From: Chrysoperla carnea | Taxonomy: Eukaryota > Arthropoda > Insecta > Neuroptera > Chrysopidae | Assembly: GCF_905475395.1 (NCBI RefSeq) | Contig: NC_058339.1 | Location: 56,491,172 to 56,555,171 of the forward strand | Direction of reading: 5' to 3' | DNA length: 64,000 nucleotides | Shown: in pieces, positions 1 to 10,955 of the stretch | Position numbering within the stretch: position 1 is the first letter of the stretch | Layout of the letters: each line of letters starts with the position of its first letter | Position numbers and translations under genes: made by a program | Notes under the pieces: generated by a model | Database searches by the model: none | What the model saw: only the letters and a program-made list of their open reading frames with translations | What the model was told of the DNA's origin: nothing

Positions 1-226
1 ATTTTTAATAAATGTACGCGAAAGAGGGCGTGGGAACATGGGAAACAGTGTTTAAATCCCTAATGAACGGTTAATAAAGGGCAGGAAGGCAGATTCAGGA
101 GTCCTTCGGTCAGACTTTGCCCTTTAAACTCTTACTAATTATTACAGCGGTTCTTACAAATCTGCCAACATCCAATTTTTATTGTAACAGAAGGAAAACA
201 ATATTTATAAAATAAAATTTTTATAG
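1..226 (+). other. Intron of the fibrinogen-domain gene
   Basis: This stretch lies upstream of the acceptor TTTTTATAG that opens the first visible exon of the fibrinogen-domain gene. It has no open reading frame that continues the fibrinogen fold. I infer it is the last part of an intron whose preceding exon is outside the window; no other feature is visible. Confidence 0.6.
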
Positions 227-562
227 GTGATTATTTACGAGGTCAAGTAGGTCAAAAATTCACTACATTCGATCACAATTTAGAAAATAATGACAAATGT
301 AACGGACAAAATTTAGGTGGATGGTGGACAATTAAAAATGAATGTGTTCAAAGGTAAATTGGAGTTGTTTGTTTATACCTATAAGTATTAATTTTATAAA
401 ATCAAATTGGATTTACTCATTTTCAGCAATTTAAATGGTTGGTTTAAAAATGCAAGCAGCAATGATTTGGAAAATGATAGAAAAGGAATTTATTGGAATA
501 ATATCAATGGCCAACAATTTAAAAGTTCGCGAATGTTAATACGGCCATCTGTAGAAAATTAA
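227..562 (+). CDS. Fibrinogen C-terminal domain protein (ficolin/techylectin-like), 3' end only
   Basis: Two exons, 227-353 and 427-562, encode the last 87 or so residues of a fibrinogen-related domain. Family hallmarks visible in order are a calcium-site-like stretch (FDHNLENNDKC), the GGWW motif, the paired cysteine in NECVQSNLNGWF, GIYWNNINGQ, and the final SSRMLIRP that ends most such domains. The splice AG|C makes the serine in QSNLNG, and the reading frame ends in TAA at 560-562. Proteins of this class are usually secreted lectins that bind acetylated sugars, for example in insect immunity; the N-terminal part that would decide signal peptide, coiled coil or membrane anchor is outside. 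AATAAA-like runs follow at about 670. Subfamily assignment is not possible from this piece. Confidence 0.85.
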
Positions 563-1653
563 ATCGATGATTATATATGAATGTAAAAATATTTTAAAAA
601 AAATCTAGGATTATAATTTGTATTATTAATTTTAATTTTTATATAAATAATTTTATTATAACTATTTTAAAAAATAAATAAATAACAATTATTAATAAGT
701 GTTCTCTTTTTTTTTTGGGTTTTTTAACTCGATAATAAAAGTTTTACTCGAGATAAAAGTTATTAATCTTTAGACTGGATTCAAATAGAGTCATCTTAGT
801 AATTATAAAAAATAAGAATGCCAACAATTTTAAGTAATTAATAAATAGCTTGCAGTTTAAAGCCATAATTCATAACACAGTCGAATAGTTTCCAACTAAC
901 TCGATTTTTTCGAGATATCTCCAGAATTGTTCCGAAATAAAGGCTTGTCGTGTATAGGGAATTTAGGCGCAAAACTAATCACCCAATCGTTAAATTCATC
1001 CAATTTTTCTTTATTTTTTTGGGTCTAAATTATGTACCTCATATACCTACCAAAATTGCAAGAAATCGGGAAAAATTATTTTCTAAAGAAATTTTGTTTT
1101 TTTGAAAATCGGATCCCCTTGATGATTGGACGGATAGTTTTTGAGAAATCGTATAAAATCGTATACTAGGGATGATATCGCGATCAGTTTCTTCGCTGTC
1201 AAGGCCACAGAAACAGTGAAAATGAGTATTATTCTTCCAGATTATATATTTGCGTACCGGATAATGGGAGATACTACAAAAATTACTCAATAAATTGTTA
1301 AATAAACCCATAATTACAAAAAAATTTTCGTGAATGTTTCAATTTTTTCATAGGAAGGGATATTTTTTAAGAAAATTGCAAAAATGGGAAACTTTTTTAG
1401 TCTCCGATTTTGATAAAAATTATTTTCTAGCATGATAACCAGATAATGCAAAAATTGGCTTTATTTGACACTTGAACTTATTATTTTTAAGATATTACTT
1501 AAAGTCGTTTACGAATCGTCTTCATTTTCAGCCGACATCTCTGAAACTTAAAACCAATAAAAAATATTCTACTATTAATTAGACCAATTTAACATAGTTT
1601 TTATTCATTGTTAATACACTTTAAAAAATATATACAAATTTAAAATATGTTTT
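563..1653. other. Intergenic, no gene seen
   Basis: AT-rich DNA between two convergent genes. AATAAATAAATAA near 672 could serve as polyadenylation signal for the fibrinogen-domain gene. A 90-codon minus-strand open frame at 1039-1311 has no recognisable domain and biased composition; I regard it as chance. Nothing else could be supported. Confidence 0.5.
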
Positions 1654-3933
1654 TTAATAAGGATTTTTTATACAAAATGCTTGCAAACCATCTCCTTGAT
1701 AAAACAATTCGTTCACATACGTAATATTAAAATCTCTGTTAATGCACAAATGATTTTCGGGACAAGAGCACCTAAAATTACAGTAAAAGATGTTATAAAT
1801 AAAAAAAATGAAAGAAACCGCTCGCATTCTGATAAAACCTCATGGAATGTGTTTCTTAGGTGTCAAATATGATTAGTAAGGCATGAGTTAGTGGTGCAAA
1901 TGTTTCTATTCTATTTGTTAATAAACAATAAATTGTTAATTCAATAAATTAAAAAATTAATCTTGAATTTCGTCGGGATATGTTATGCATGTATAATAGT
2001 TTTCGATTATTTGACCAACACTTAACATTTACGTCATATAAGTTGCCTAAAAAAAACAAAAAAAAAAACAAAAAACAAAACAAAACAAAAAAAACAAAAA
2101 ACAACACAAAACAAAAACACTTAAAAAGTGCATTGCTTTGTTGATTTACGGCGAAATTAACGAATGGTAATGAATTAACCATTTATTAATAGTTAATTCA
2201 TAAATGGTTAACCATTTATGGATTATTTATTTAGTTAACCATTCATGAATATTTAGCTCCATCAATATTATGAATTGCTCAATTTAGTCACATTTATGAC
2301 GTCCCTACAAATAGTATATTGATCTGCTACTCTGATGGGAAATCTGAATGAGAAAAGTATTTAAGACGCACCTACCTGTAATAAACAGAACTGTAATTGT
2401 AATGAATGTAACCACATAATTCATCCGAAAAACACATATCCAAAGGAAGGCATTTATAATAATCGATTCTTCGAATTGCAGGGTTCAATCCAATAGACTG
2501 TTCTAATCTTTTTGTGTGTTTCCAGTAACTATTTTTTGGACAATAACATGTAGAAATTGCTGTTGGTGGATTACTTTGAACTTTATTATTAATCGTATAC
2601 GATTCAACACTTATTGCTGTTTCGCCTTCTTTGCATGTTTTTAAAGTATTATTTACAGGTTCGCAATACTATATAAATAAAAAGCTTTTATAAATATAAA
2701 ACCTTTCATTTATTTTATGATAAGATCAAATGAAAATGATTTGCCAATATCTGGCAAATATCACTGCAAATAGCCAAATGGCTAAAAAAAGCCAAAGTGC
2801 CATTGGCTGACTAAGAATATATATAATATATATAATTTCTTCACATTGTGAAACAGAAATACTTTCACTTTATGCATCCATCTTGGTATATTTTACAGTG
2901 CTCTTAGTCTGTTTCACGTTTCGTGGTTATAGTTTTTCAAACTGCCTGAGTAAAAGAATATGCTCAGCTCAGTATTATTAATTAATTAATTAATGCCCCT
3001 GGCACATTTCGAATTTCGCTCTTTATAACACTTTGACTAAAAATGACGACTAAAAAGAGGAGTGTTATGAGTTTATCGTGTCTGTGTATCTGTGTGTCTG
3101 AATGTGGCATTGTAGTTTCTAAACGGATGAACCGATTTTAAGTTTTATTTTGTTTGAACGATGATTTGATCGAAAGTGTTCTTAGCTATGTTTCAAGTGA
3201 GAGTTTGTCCTGTACCCGAAACAACTAGAAAAGAGGGGATAATCGTCAAAGGGTAGAGTAAAATTGTTGAAATATAGCTAAGGAGATTCTCGATCAAAAT
3301 ATATTTCACACAAAACAAAAAATCAAAATCGGTTCAACCGTTTATAGGAGTTACGATGCCACAGACGAATTGATTACTCTTGATTTTGTGTCGGGATTTC
3401 TTTAAATTTTTAATTTATGTGTTACATATTATTATTTTATAAATTTTATAGCCTTTAAAGATAATTAGTTGTAGCTTAAGTTCTCCCATGAAAATTTCGA
3501 GCAAAGTGCCTATCAAAAATTCAATTTTTAATTAAATCAAGTTTGACAAACCTTTAAAGTTGAACGATTGTTTAAGCTCATTGTAAAATTATCATTTTCA
3601 ATTTGCCATGGACAATCAAAACCAGATGGACATTGACAAAACCTTGTTATCAACGGTATAAGCCAAAATCGATTATGAGCTATACTACAAACAGCATTTT
3701 TTTCACACACTGGTAAAAACTTTTCGCTGTGACTCTAATAAAAAGTAAAATATATTGATGAAAATATTACTAATCATAATAATACGTCACTTAACTACCT
3801 TTCCAAAATACTGAAAAACTACTCCATGTAAGTCACTTCTAACTGTTGTAAAATCTACTTGTTCTTTAAAAGCAAAAATTTGTGAAATAAATATTATATT
3901 ATAAAATGATATAACCAAATTTTTTCTATACAT
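1654..3933 (-). CDS. Secreted cysteine-rich protein, SLPTX11 (U-scoloptoxin-11)-like
   Basis: Four exons on the minus strand: 3933-3799, 3734-3552, 2668-2376 and 1771-1654. They join to 729 nt, 242 residues and a stop, with canonical GT-AG introns. The protein opens with MYRKNLVISFYNIIFISQIF, a likely signal peptide. It is followed by repeated Cys blocks: LPVCEKNAVC, RFCQCPSGFDCPW, KYCEPVNNTLKTC, STCYCPKNSYW, YYKCLPLDMC, and RCSCPENHLC. The C-x-C-P-x-G/N pattern and the YCEPV...TC block resemble the family represented by centipede SLPTX11 toxins and by non-venom homologs present across arthropods. In insects the role is not established, so I do not call it a toxin. The length of about 240 residues fits the family. 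Intron 3 holds AT-rich simple sequence and intron 2 an R2 repeat. Gene structure is firm; the family name is moderate. Confidence 0.7.
2046..2262. repeat. A/C-rich run and AT palindromic repeats
   Basis: 2046-2120 is a low-complexity A-run with interspersed C. 2160-2262 repeats the motif TTAACCATTTATG in both orientations at least three times. Both lie in the last intron of the cysteine-rich gene. The 77-codon minus-strand frame across them is low complexity and not a gene. Confidence 0.7.
3045..3375. repeat. R2 dispersed repeat, inverted-half form
   Basis: The left half carries TGTGGCATTGTAGTTTCTAA then ACGGATGAACCGATTTT. The right half carries the reverse, AAAATCGGTTCAACCG, then GTTACGATGCCACAGACG. 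The middle keeps the R2 block GTTTCAAGTGAGAG. The copy therefore reads as two R2 ends facing each other with about 75-bp inverted arms. Similar blocks occur near 32810, 35645, 50020 and 62670. It lies in intron 2 of the cysteine-rich gene. Confidence 0.75.
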
Positions 3934-4955
3934 TTTAAAAATCATTTTTTTTTAGGTCAAAAGAATTCTATACTAAAAAATTATTTTATCTAAAAGATCA
4001 TCAGTAAAATGTGGTGTTCAGTATAATATCTATATAATACTGTATTATTTTAATAATCCAAATGGTTGCAAAATGGCAATCATTATGTTTTATAGAAAAA
4101 ATAATAAATAAATAGGATTGTTAAAAATAAATCGAGTTCTCTTTTCTTCAAGGATCGAGAATTATTATAAAAACTGGAGGAATCTGAAGTGTAAAACAAA
4201 AGATATATGTGTATACCCAAACGGTATTGCACTAAGTAGATTGCGCAAGCAATATTTAACGTTTTTTGACGCTAAAAGTTTGAATAGCAATTAAATGCAA
4301 GTACAGGGGCTCATATAATCACTCAATTTTTAACCGATCGATCCGCATGTCTATCCGTAAAAATACTAACTCAAAATCGAAGTTATAGTAAGCCGAAGTT
4401 TTTATAACATGTTTTAGGGATGAAAAGTGAATTTATGTTCGTAAATGCACAAGATCGAACAATTGGTAGTGGAGATCCAACTTTTAAACCATATTTAGAG
4501 GTAGAAGAAAAGTTTAAAACAAAACATGTTTCTTTAGTCATAACAAACAGAAGTAACTTTTATTTGGAATATTTTTTCATAACTCTCATAGAATTCCTGT
4601 AACTACTTTTTGAAAATCTATAATTACTGTACAGGCGGGTATTTAAAGAATAGATTGTCATTTTCATTTGTTAAATAAAGCATCTGAACTAGAAACAAGA
4701 GTAAAGGCAAGCCCCTGCAATGCCTGGCAAATAAACGACCGAAGAGCTTAAATCGTTTTGTCCAACCTTTGATGAACATATTAACATATATTCCCAAATT
4801 TTCTGAGTGGCAAAGAAGTATCGTAATTCCATTAAAAAAAAATTCAATTTAAGTTCATAAACGTAGCTGTATGTGAAAATTAAAAAAGGGGAGCCTTTTC
4901 CACATGACTGATATTTCAAATGAATTTAAAATAACAATATTACTTGGAGGAAAAT
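3934..4955. other. Intergenic, no gene seen
   Basis: This lies upstream of the cysteine-rich gene and downstream of NDUFB5. Open frames at 4420-4602 (+) and 4689-4919 (-) have no recognisable domain. The promoter of the cysteine-rich gene should lie just right of 3933, but I cannot single out an element. Confidence 0.45.
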
Positions 4956-4961
4956 TTTATT
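4956..4961 (-). terminator. Polyadenylation signal for NDUFB5
   Basis: Read on the minus strand this is AATAAA, about 50 bases past the NDUFB5 stop codon, the expected position for a 3' end signal. No other AATAAA lies as close. Confidence 0.55.
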
Positions 4962-5009
4962 GTAATTTATAACAGTGGAAACAAATTTAAATGTTGAATA
5001 GGACTTATT

Positions 5010-5525
5010 TTAATCTCCTCGAAGACTTAGCAAATAATCTGCAGCTTCTTTAGATGCACGATGATACTTAGCAATTCCTGGTCTATAATACCATGCTTGA
5101 TAATCATGTCTCTCATTCATTAAATTGCGTATTTTTTTCTCCAAATTTCGTATTTGTATTTTTTCGTGTTCTTCATATAAATAATGCATCATTTTTTCAT
5201 ACTCTTGTTGTGGATTGGGAAAAATATACTGTGCTAGAAAACGTGTTATTGGATGTTGATAATATTCCCAATAACGAGGTACATAGCCACACGGAATTTT
5301 TTCTAATTGTGCTGGTCCAATAAATATATTTGTTCCTGTAATAATTGTCCCAGTTACAAGAAAACCAATCCACATATAATACAGCCACAAGTCTTTAGTT
5401 TTAAGCCATTGCCATCTTGAAGGAGTTATTACAAATAAACGAGGCTCATGTCCACATTGTCGACTCATGGTACGCCAATGTTGGAAAACCTTAAGATAAG
5501 GTTTTATTAATGATTGGAAAAACAT
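5010..5525 (-). CDS. NDUFB5: NADH dehydrogenase 1 beta subcomplex subunit 5, mitochondrial (SGDH)
   Basis: Single-exon frame of 171 residues. NDUFB5 is an accessory subunit of the membrane arm of mitochondrial complex I. The sequence has a short basic N-terminal stretch (LIKPYLKVFQHWRTMSRQCG) consistent with import. The family core follows: RLFVITPSRWQWLKTKDLWL, then one membrane segment at about residues 48-70 (LYYMWIGFLVTGTIITGTNI), then GPAQLEKIPCGYVPRYWEYY. Next comes the family-typical YQHPITRFLAQYIFPNPQQEYEK, a charged helical stretch, and a tail with YYRPGIAKYHRASKEAADYL. The human protein is 189 residues including its presequence, so this one is near full length. The start at 5525 is the only in-frame ATG before the conserved core. 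It is divergent from parvin with 142 bp between start codons. Confidence 0.93.
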   Translation of the reverse strand: MFFQSLIKPYLKVFQHWRTMSRQCGHEPRLFVITPSRWQWLKTKDLWLYYMWIGFLVTGTIITGTNIFIGPAQLEKIPCGYVPRYWEYYQHPITRFLAQYIFPNPQQEYEKMMHYLYEEHEKIQIRNLEKKIRNLMNERHDYQAWYYRPGIAKYHRASKEAADYLLSLRGD

Positions 5526-5667
5526 GTTATCAAAATATTGTGGTATGAATTCCCAATCGGTTATTATTACGCAATCAATTAAATTATTAAATTAACGTTC
5601 AATGCGTGCTCATGTGAGTGAGTCTTTTCTAATAATATCAATCTGACTGTCAGTCAGTTATGTAAAA
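5526..5667. promoter_or_regulatory. Shared NDUFB5/parvin intergenic promoter region
   Basis: Only 142 bp separate the two start codons, so both 5' UTRs and core promoters must be in or overlap this stretch, or use distal non-coding exons. No TATA box is obvious. A near-perfect palindrome, CTGACTGTCAGTCAG (7-bp arms around a central T), sits at 5643-5657, 10 bases before the parvin ATG, and could be a binding site or a chance motif. Confidence 0.6.
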
Positions 5668-8368
5668 ATGGCGTCACCACGACCTAAATCTCCAAGGCAA
5701 CCAATTGTCAAAAATGATAAAGAAGAATCATTTTGGGATAAAATTGGGACACTAGGACGTAAAAAAAGAATAAAAGAAGGTAAGTCATGTTTTTAAATTT
5801 ATTTTTAATTCAGATATAAATATTTACAAATGTAATTATTTCTTGCATGTCCAAATAAGGTATTTATTAGCATACAAAATTGCTTATAGGTGTGGCAAAA
5901 TAAATATATTTTTATATCGAATTTATTAAATTTTAGTGCAAGAAGTACAAGCTGAAGGAAAATATGCAATTGATTCACCAGGAAGTCCCATGGCTCCGGA
6001 AATGCCACCAGAGGAATATGCATTGGGTAATAATACAAAATAACATACAGTTTTAGTGTCTAATTTATGAAAGTAGTGTGTGGGAATCATGGTATACTTA
6101 AAACTTTGCTATTTAAATAATTTAATTTAATTATTGTAGAGGAAAACGAAGAAAGGTCGGTGATTGCACCCCGTTCGTTAGATGAACCTCGTGTACAAGA
6201 CTTAATGCGTGTGTTAATTGATTGGATTAATGACGTGCTTGCAAATCAAAGAATTATTGTTAAAAATTTAGAGGAAGATTTGTACGATGGACAAGTTTTA
6301 CAAAAACTATTAGAGAAACTTACCAACGATAAGTTAGATGTACCTGAAGTTACACAGTCAGAAGAAGGACAAAAGCAAAAATTAGCTGTGGTTTTAGCTA
6401 CTGCAGATAGGGTACCAAATCATACAAAAAGGTTATAAAAGTGAATATTTTACGACTCTAAATTTTAGGTTCTTGGCATTTCACGATATGGACTACCTAA
6501 ATGGAGTGTAGAATCAATACATTCTAAGAATATCGTTGCTATTTTACATTTACTTGTACATTTAGCACGATTTTTCCGTGCACCGATTCGTTTACCTGAA
6601 AATGTCTCTGTGGCGATGATTGTTGTACAAAAAGCTGGTGATAAACTAGTACACCGAACAGTCCGTGAACAAATTACAGAAACGTACGATGATTTGGGCG
6701 TTCGTTGTGAAAGAGATGCATTTGATACTTTATTCGATCATGCTCCAGATAAATTACAAGTTGTAAAAAAAGTAAGTTCGTTGATATTTTAATAATTTGG
6801 TCACAGACCGGAAATTCAGAGAATATCGGCTAAAAAAGTGAAAATCCCTTAAAATTTCCTTGATCGGGGATTATCGTCTAGGGAATTTAATTGAACTAGA
6901 TACATTAAATATTTACAGAATTTTTAATAGTAATTAAAATTTGCAATAATAATATCCAAATTATTATCAAGCATTTTTGAAATACAATTCTTTTGATCAC
7001 TCTGAAACCCATCAATTTATCCAAAATCAATTTTGAGATATGGAGATGGAAATGTATTTAAAATATTGATAAGCATCACTGGGTTGAAATTCAGATTAAA
7101 ATTGAATGCATTTTCATGAATGTACGTTTAATTTGAATGCATTTTTCATCCCTTTCACTTACCACCGACATTTCGAAATTGAATTTATTATTTAAAACAT
7201 TTTTCGAAAATCATGTGTTTTGAACAAAAATCGATTTGTACAATTATCTCACCGCGTAAATTAGGAAATGGCATAGGGCAGAAAAAACTGGAATTAATTT
7301 TGATAGAGCTTCTATTCAATTTTCTAAGTTATAGAGTATGTAGTTTACCATCTTCGCCGCTAGAGGTCACGCCGATCTAAAAATAATTATAAATCGTTAA
7401 TTTCGTGATAAAAGTAAACCTTGTTTCACAGCTTAGTTTATAAAACGGAACGTTTTCTTACATTCTATAAAAATATTCCGTTTTTTACGGTTAAATGTTT
7501 AATTTAGTCAGCGATTGATTCTCTCTAAAATCGTAATTCATTTGTTTTTGTGAAATATAAACTTTCAAAATATTATTTTTACAGCGTAAGTTTTAATATT
7601 TGTTTTATTTTATTCTGTTGAGTATCCTCCTTTAATATTTACATAAAATAATAAAAAATATTATTATGCTTTCCTATTTTCCGAATCGCGATTGCGTTCC
7701 CTCTCAGATTGAAACATGGCTCATTTTTGTTCTACTTGTTTTGGAAGCAAAATGAATCTACCCGTTTTGAAATAAAATGTAGGGTTTAGGTGGCAAGTGA
7801 AAGGTAACAGTGGTTTTCCGATAATACCCATTTATATCTCAGATTACAGTTTCGCAAATGTTGCTCAGAATCTGATATCCCATATGCTTATTAAATTTTT
7901 TTAAATGAAAAACTATATGAAAAATGCGCCATAAGTGTTTTATATATTACAACTTTTTCTAAGTTTTTAATGTGATTTTTTAGTCATTGGTTACATTTGT
8001 AAATAAACATCTCAATAAAATCAACCTCGAAGTAACTGATCTAGACACACATTTCCATGATGGAGTATATCTAATACTTTTAATGGGATTACTTGAAGGA
8101 TTTTTCGTACCTTTTCATTGTTTCCATTCAACGCCGGCTGATTTTGATCAAAAAGTTCATAATGTTGCATTTGCATTTGAACTTATGGAAGATATTGGTT
8201 TAGCAAAACCAAAAGCCAGACCTGAAGGTACATTTTTAATAATTTAATACAGTTTTGACAAATTTTCTAAAAATCGTTTCTCTTTTTCTAGATATTGTTA
8301 ATTTAGATTTGAAATCAACGTTACGTGTTTTATATAACTTGTTTACAAAATATAAGAATATTGCCTAA
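5668..8368 (+). CDS. parvin: Parvin, integrin-linked kinase complex actin-binding protein
   Basis: Six exons (5668-5779, 5937-6026, 6140-6411, 6469-6771, 7984-8227, 8292-8368) join to 365 residues with consistent phases. Parvin binds ILK and, with PINCH, links integrins to actin at muscle attachment and focal adhesion sites. The N-terminus MASPRPKSPRQPIVKNDKEE is followed by FWDKIGTLGRKK, typical of parvins. Two calponin-homology domains follow: CH1 from about residue 82 (DLMRVLIDWINDVLANQRI ... LYDGQVLQKLLEKL) and CH2 from about residue 240 (LVTFVNKHLNKINLEV ... DGVYLILLMGLLEGFFVP), the latter being the ILK-binding one. It ends RVLYNLFTKYKNIA, close to the family C-terminus. Human alpha-parvin is 372 residues, so the gene is complete. 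The only large intron is 6772-7983, in which I see no clear element. Nothing is truncated. Confidence 0.97.
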
Positions 8369-9677
8369 AAGAAATCTCAGCCTTTATAATAATTCAAAGT
8401 GCCTAAAAAAAATTTGCCTTGCCTTAGTATTCAATTTTAATGTTTTAACAATACTGCCAAAGTATGTATATCTTATTGTTTTTAATATTTAAATTCGATA
8501 GTCATTAACTTAATTTTTTAAAGATCTAATTCTATTTAATTTTATATTTTAATGTTTTAACAATAAAAAAAATGTTATTTGTGTATTTCACTTTACTAAA
8601 TTGTCTACAAAATTGATTTAAAAAACCTTTCGGTATCACCAAGTTATTGTACCTTTTTAAATTTCGTAACAAATTTTTTCTAAAAATTAAGTCTATTTTA
8701 CTATTGAAACTTCGTTTGTCGGATGCTTCGGATGTCGAATTAGATTTTCATTTGTTAAATAGTTGTATTTTTTCATCAGAAACAAATTCTCACTTTCATA
8801 ATTTTAATAGACCTTTTTCATGATAAACAGAAATGCTTTTTGATAATTTTTTATGAAAATATAGGTCGAGTAGAGCCTGTAATTCGAAAATTACGCATTT
8901 TTAACAATAAAAACATTATGAAAAAATAGTAAAAAAGTCACAATATTTGAAATAATTTCAAACGATTTTTTTTTGGCTCCACCGCACACGTGATCTGTGA
9001 TGTCAATGTGACAAGCAATGACAATAAAACAGTGTGAACAGTCCTATTAATATATCATTATTATCAAATTTAAATGACGTCAAACCTATCTTCGTGTAAC
9101 ATCGTGTGTTTCCGGATCGTTTTCGCCAATTTGAATTTTAATGATTTTCATTGTCTGTTTTCTCGGTCATATGGCTCCAAAAAAATCGGGGGAAAAAATT
9201 AGCCCATTTATCAAGACATTTACCTTCATTTAAAAAAAATAAAATAAAATGTGAAAAAGGTCTATTGTAGTTACCGTGATTGAAATCATTACAAGCCTTG
9301 ATAAATCTAACCCCGTTTTTGTGCCTATTGAGTTGATTGTCCGTAAATATTATAAGCTGATTACTTAAGTTGTTAAAATTACTTTGAAAACTTCCAAGTA
9401 GAAAGAAAATATCGAATCTTATATCTAAATGAAGGAACACAACGGTAATAAATTAGAATACAGCAATGTCGTAGCCGTAATTTGCTATCACCATGTTCGA
9501 TTATAATAAAAACCTAATTACCCCTGACTTAATAATACAGAAAATTTTCAAGTGTTCTTGAATATTCATCTTGAGTGTTTGTTTAAATTATTTTAAATCG
9601 AATTCTTTCGAAAAGTTTAATTCGTTTTAGTTTGTGGAATATTGGAAACTCAATATTAAATAACTTATAAGCCATAA
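8369..9677. other. Intergenic between convergent parvin and SWSAP1-like genes
   Basis: AT-rich 3' flanks of two genes. AATAAAAA near 8563 may be the parvin polyadenylation signal. Apart from the inverted-repeat element at 8806-9266, nothing is recognisable; the 100-codon minus frame at 9138-9440 looks like chance. Confidence 0.5.
8806..9266. mobile_element. MITE-like element with about 16-20 bp terminal inverted repeats
   Basis: The left end AATAGACCTTTTTCATGAT matches the inverted right end, which reads AATAGACCTTTTTCACATT on the opposite strand. The 461-bp interior has no coding potential. Superfamily is not clear because no convincing target duplication could be read by eye. Confidence 0.5.
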
Positions 9678-10955
9678 TTAACTTGAATAAACATTTTTAA
9701 TATCATTTAAAATAGTACTAAAATTATCTTCGCTAACTATAAATACATTTTTATAAAAATATAAATTTATCAATGATTGCAATAGTTTTTTATTTTCTGC
9801 AGCAAATGTTACAGCCAAATATGTACTTTCATTTAATTTTCTAGCACAAATATTTATTGCGTCCATTAAAATTGCACAACAATGAGCTGCTGTTGATATA
9901 TCACCATTTTCAAAATATTTATCTAAATGAGAAACTAAAATAATTTTTGGAGTAATAGACAAATACTGAACATTTATTATTTTCTCGAACAAATCATTTA
10001 TAGTTGGTAAAAACCTAAAACAATTGTCTAACTTAATATATTTTTTCATGATAAAAGATAATTTTGATAAGTTTTATAACTTACAAAAATGTCATAAATT
10101 TTAATACACTCCTGTCAGGTATTTGTGTCCATCCTACTGGCAATGATTCAACATATTCTGTTGTGATTATCCAAACTCCTAATCCTTGTTCAGCCCAAAA
10201 AATAGCATTCTAAAATATTTTTAAACAATTGTAGATTAATTTGCTAATCACTTAAGAAAAATACTTCTAAAGCAGAAGTATGGCGAACAATAGGAAATAT
10301 TCATGTATTTTTTTATAGTTTTAATTCATTGTTTACACCGTTATAACAAAGTAAAAAATATAAATACTGCTTGAAAATAGTATAATGAAATACCATATAA
10401 AATGTAAGTAATTAATACCATACAATATGTCAACAAATTTGACAAGCCCGTACTATGATGTCACGTCCGCATAAAATTTTGAATTTCCGTTTTAGAAATT
10501 TTTAAATGGCCTCACTGAACCTGTACTTTTATTAATTAATTTTAAGTAAGTAAAAAGATATTAATTACTAAAATAATGGTTTTGTTGAAATGTAAAGTCA
10601 TTAAAGTTACGGAAGAAAAATATTTGAACCAAATTTAAATTTCATGAATATTCCCTATTATAATCTTTCCGTAATCCAACTCTTAAAAATTTCAAAATTT
10701 ATCATTCTTTTCAAAAGTTTGTAGAAATTATTAATATGTAAATTTTGGTTCAAATTTTGTATCATTTCTAGACACAACCCGTGAAATTTTGATAATCCAA
10801 TGAAAATATAATATTGTTGTATCTTGTAAAATTTATCAATTTGAAAGTTATCGTAAGTTAAATATAATTTAAAATATTACCTCAAGTAGTAATGCTAAGT
10901 TATTGTTTTTATTTGGACAATAAATGCAAAGGGAATTCACATTTTCAAAAGACAT
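9678..10955 (-). CDS. SWSAP1: SWSAP1-like RecA-fold protein (Shu complex ATPase family)
   Basis: Three exons, 10955-10881, 10209-10085 and 10014-9678, join to 537 nt (178 residues plus stop). Human SWSAP1 partners SWS1 in a RAD51-regulating Shu complex in homologous recombination. Recognisable pattern: a beta strand plus GLGVWIITTEYVESLP, matching the strand after the P-loop; KFMTFLFLPTINDLFEKI, parallel to the human sequence around YPPSTRELF; then a Walker-B-like strand PKIILVSHLDKY. A conserved helix follows (STAAHCCAILMDAINICA), then LAVTFAAE. The P-loop position reads IYCPNKNNNLALLLE: the GxxGxGKT lysine and threonine are absent. Length is a little below the human 229 residues. Assignment rests on pattern memory, not a search; a fast-evolving RecA paralog is the alternative. 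Confidence 0.65.

Noticed and set aside
1039-1311. 90-codon minus-strand frame
   Set aside because: No signal, domain or splice context; it lies in the spacer between two converging genes and is likely chance.
2046-2120. Polyadenylated retrocopy tail
   Set aside because: The A-run is broken by regular C residues and has no gene-like sequence before it on either strand.
1654-3933. Calling the cysteine-rich gene a toxin
   Set aside because: The family name comes from centipede venom, but homologs occur in non-venomous arthropods and nothing here indicates venom function.
5093-5388. Frames on both strands overlapping NDUFB5
   Set aside because: They are shadows of the NDUFB5 coding sequence in other frames.
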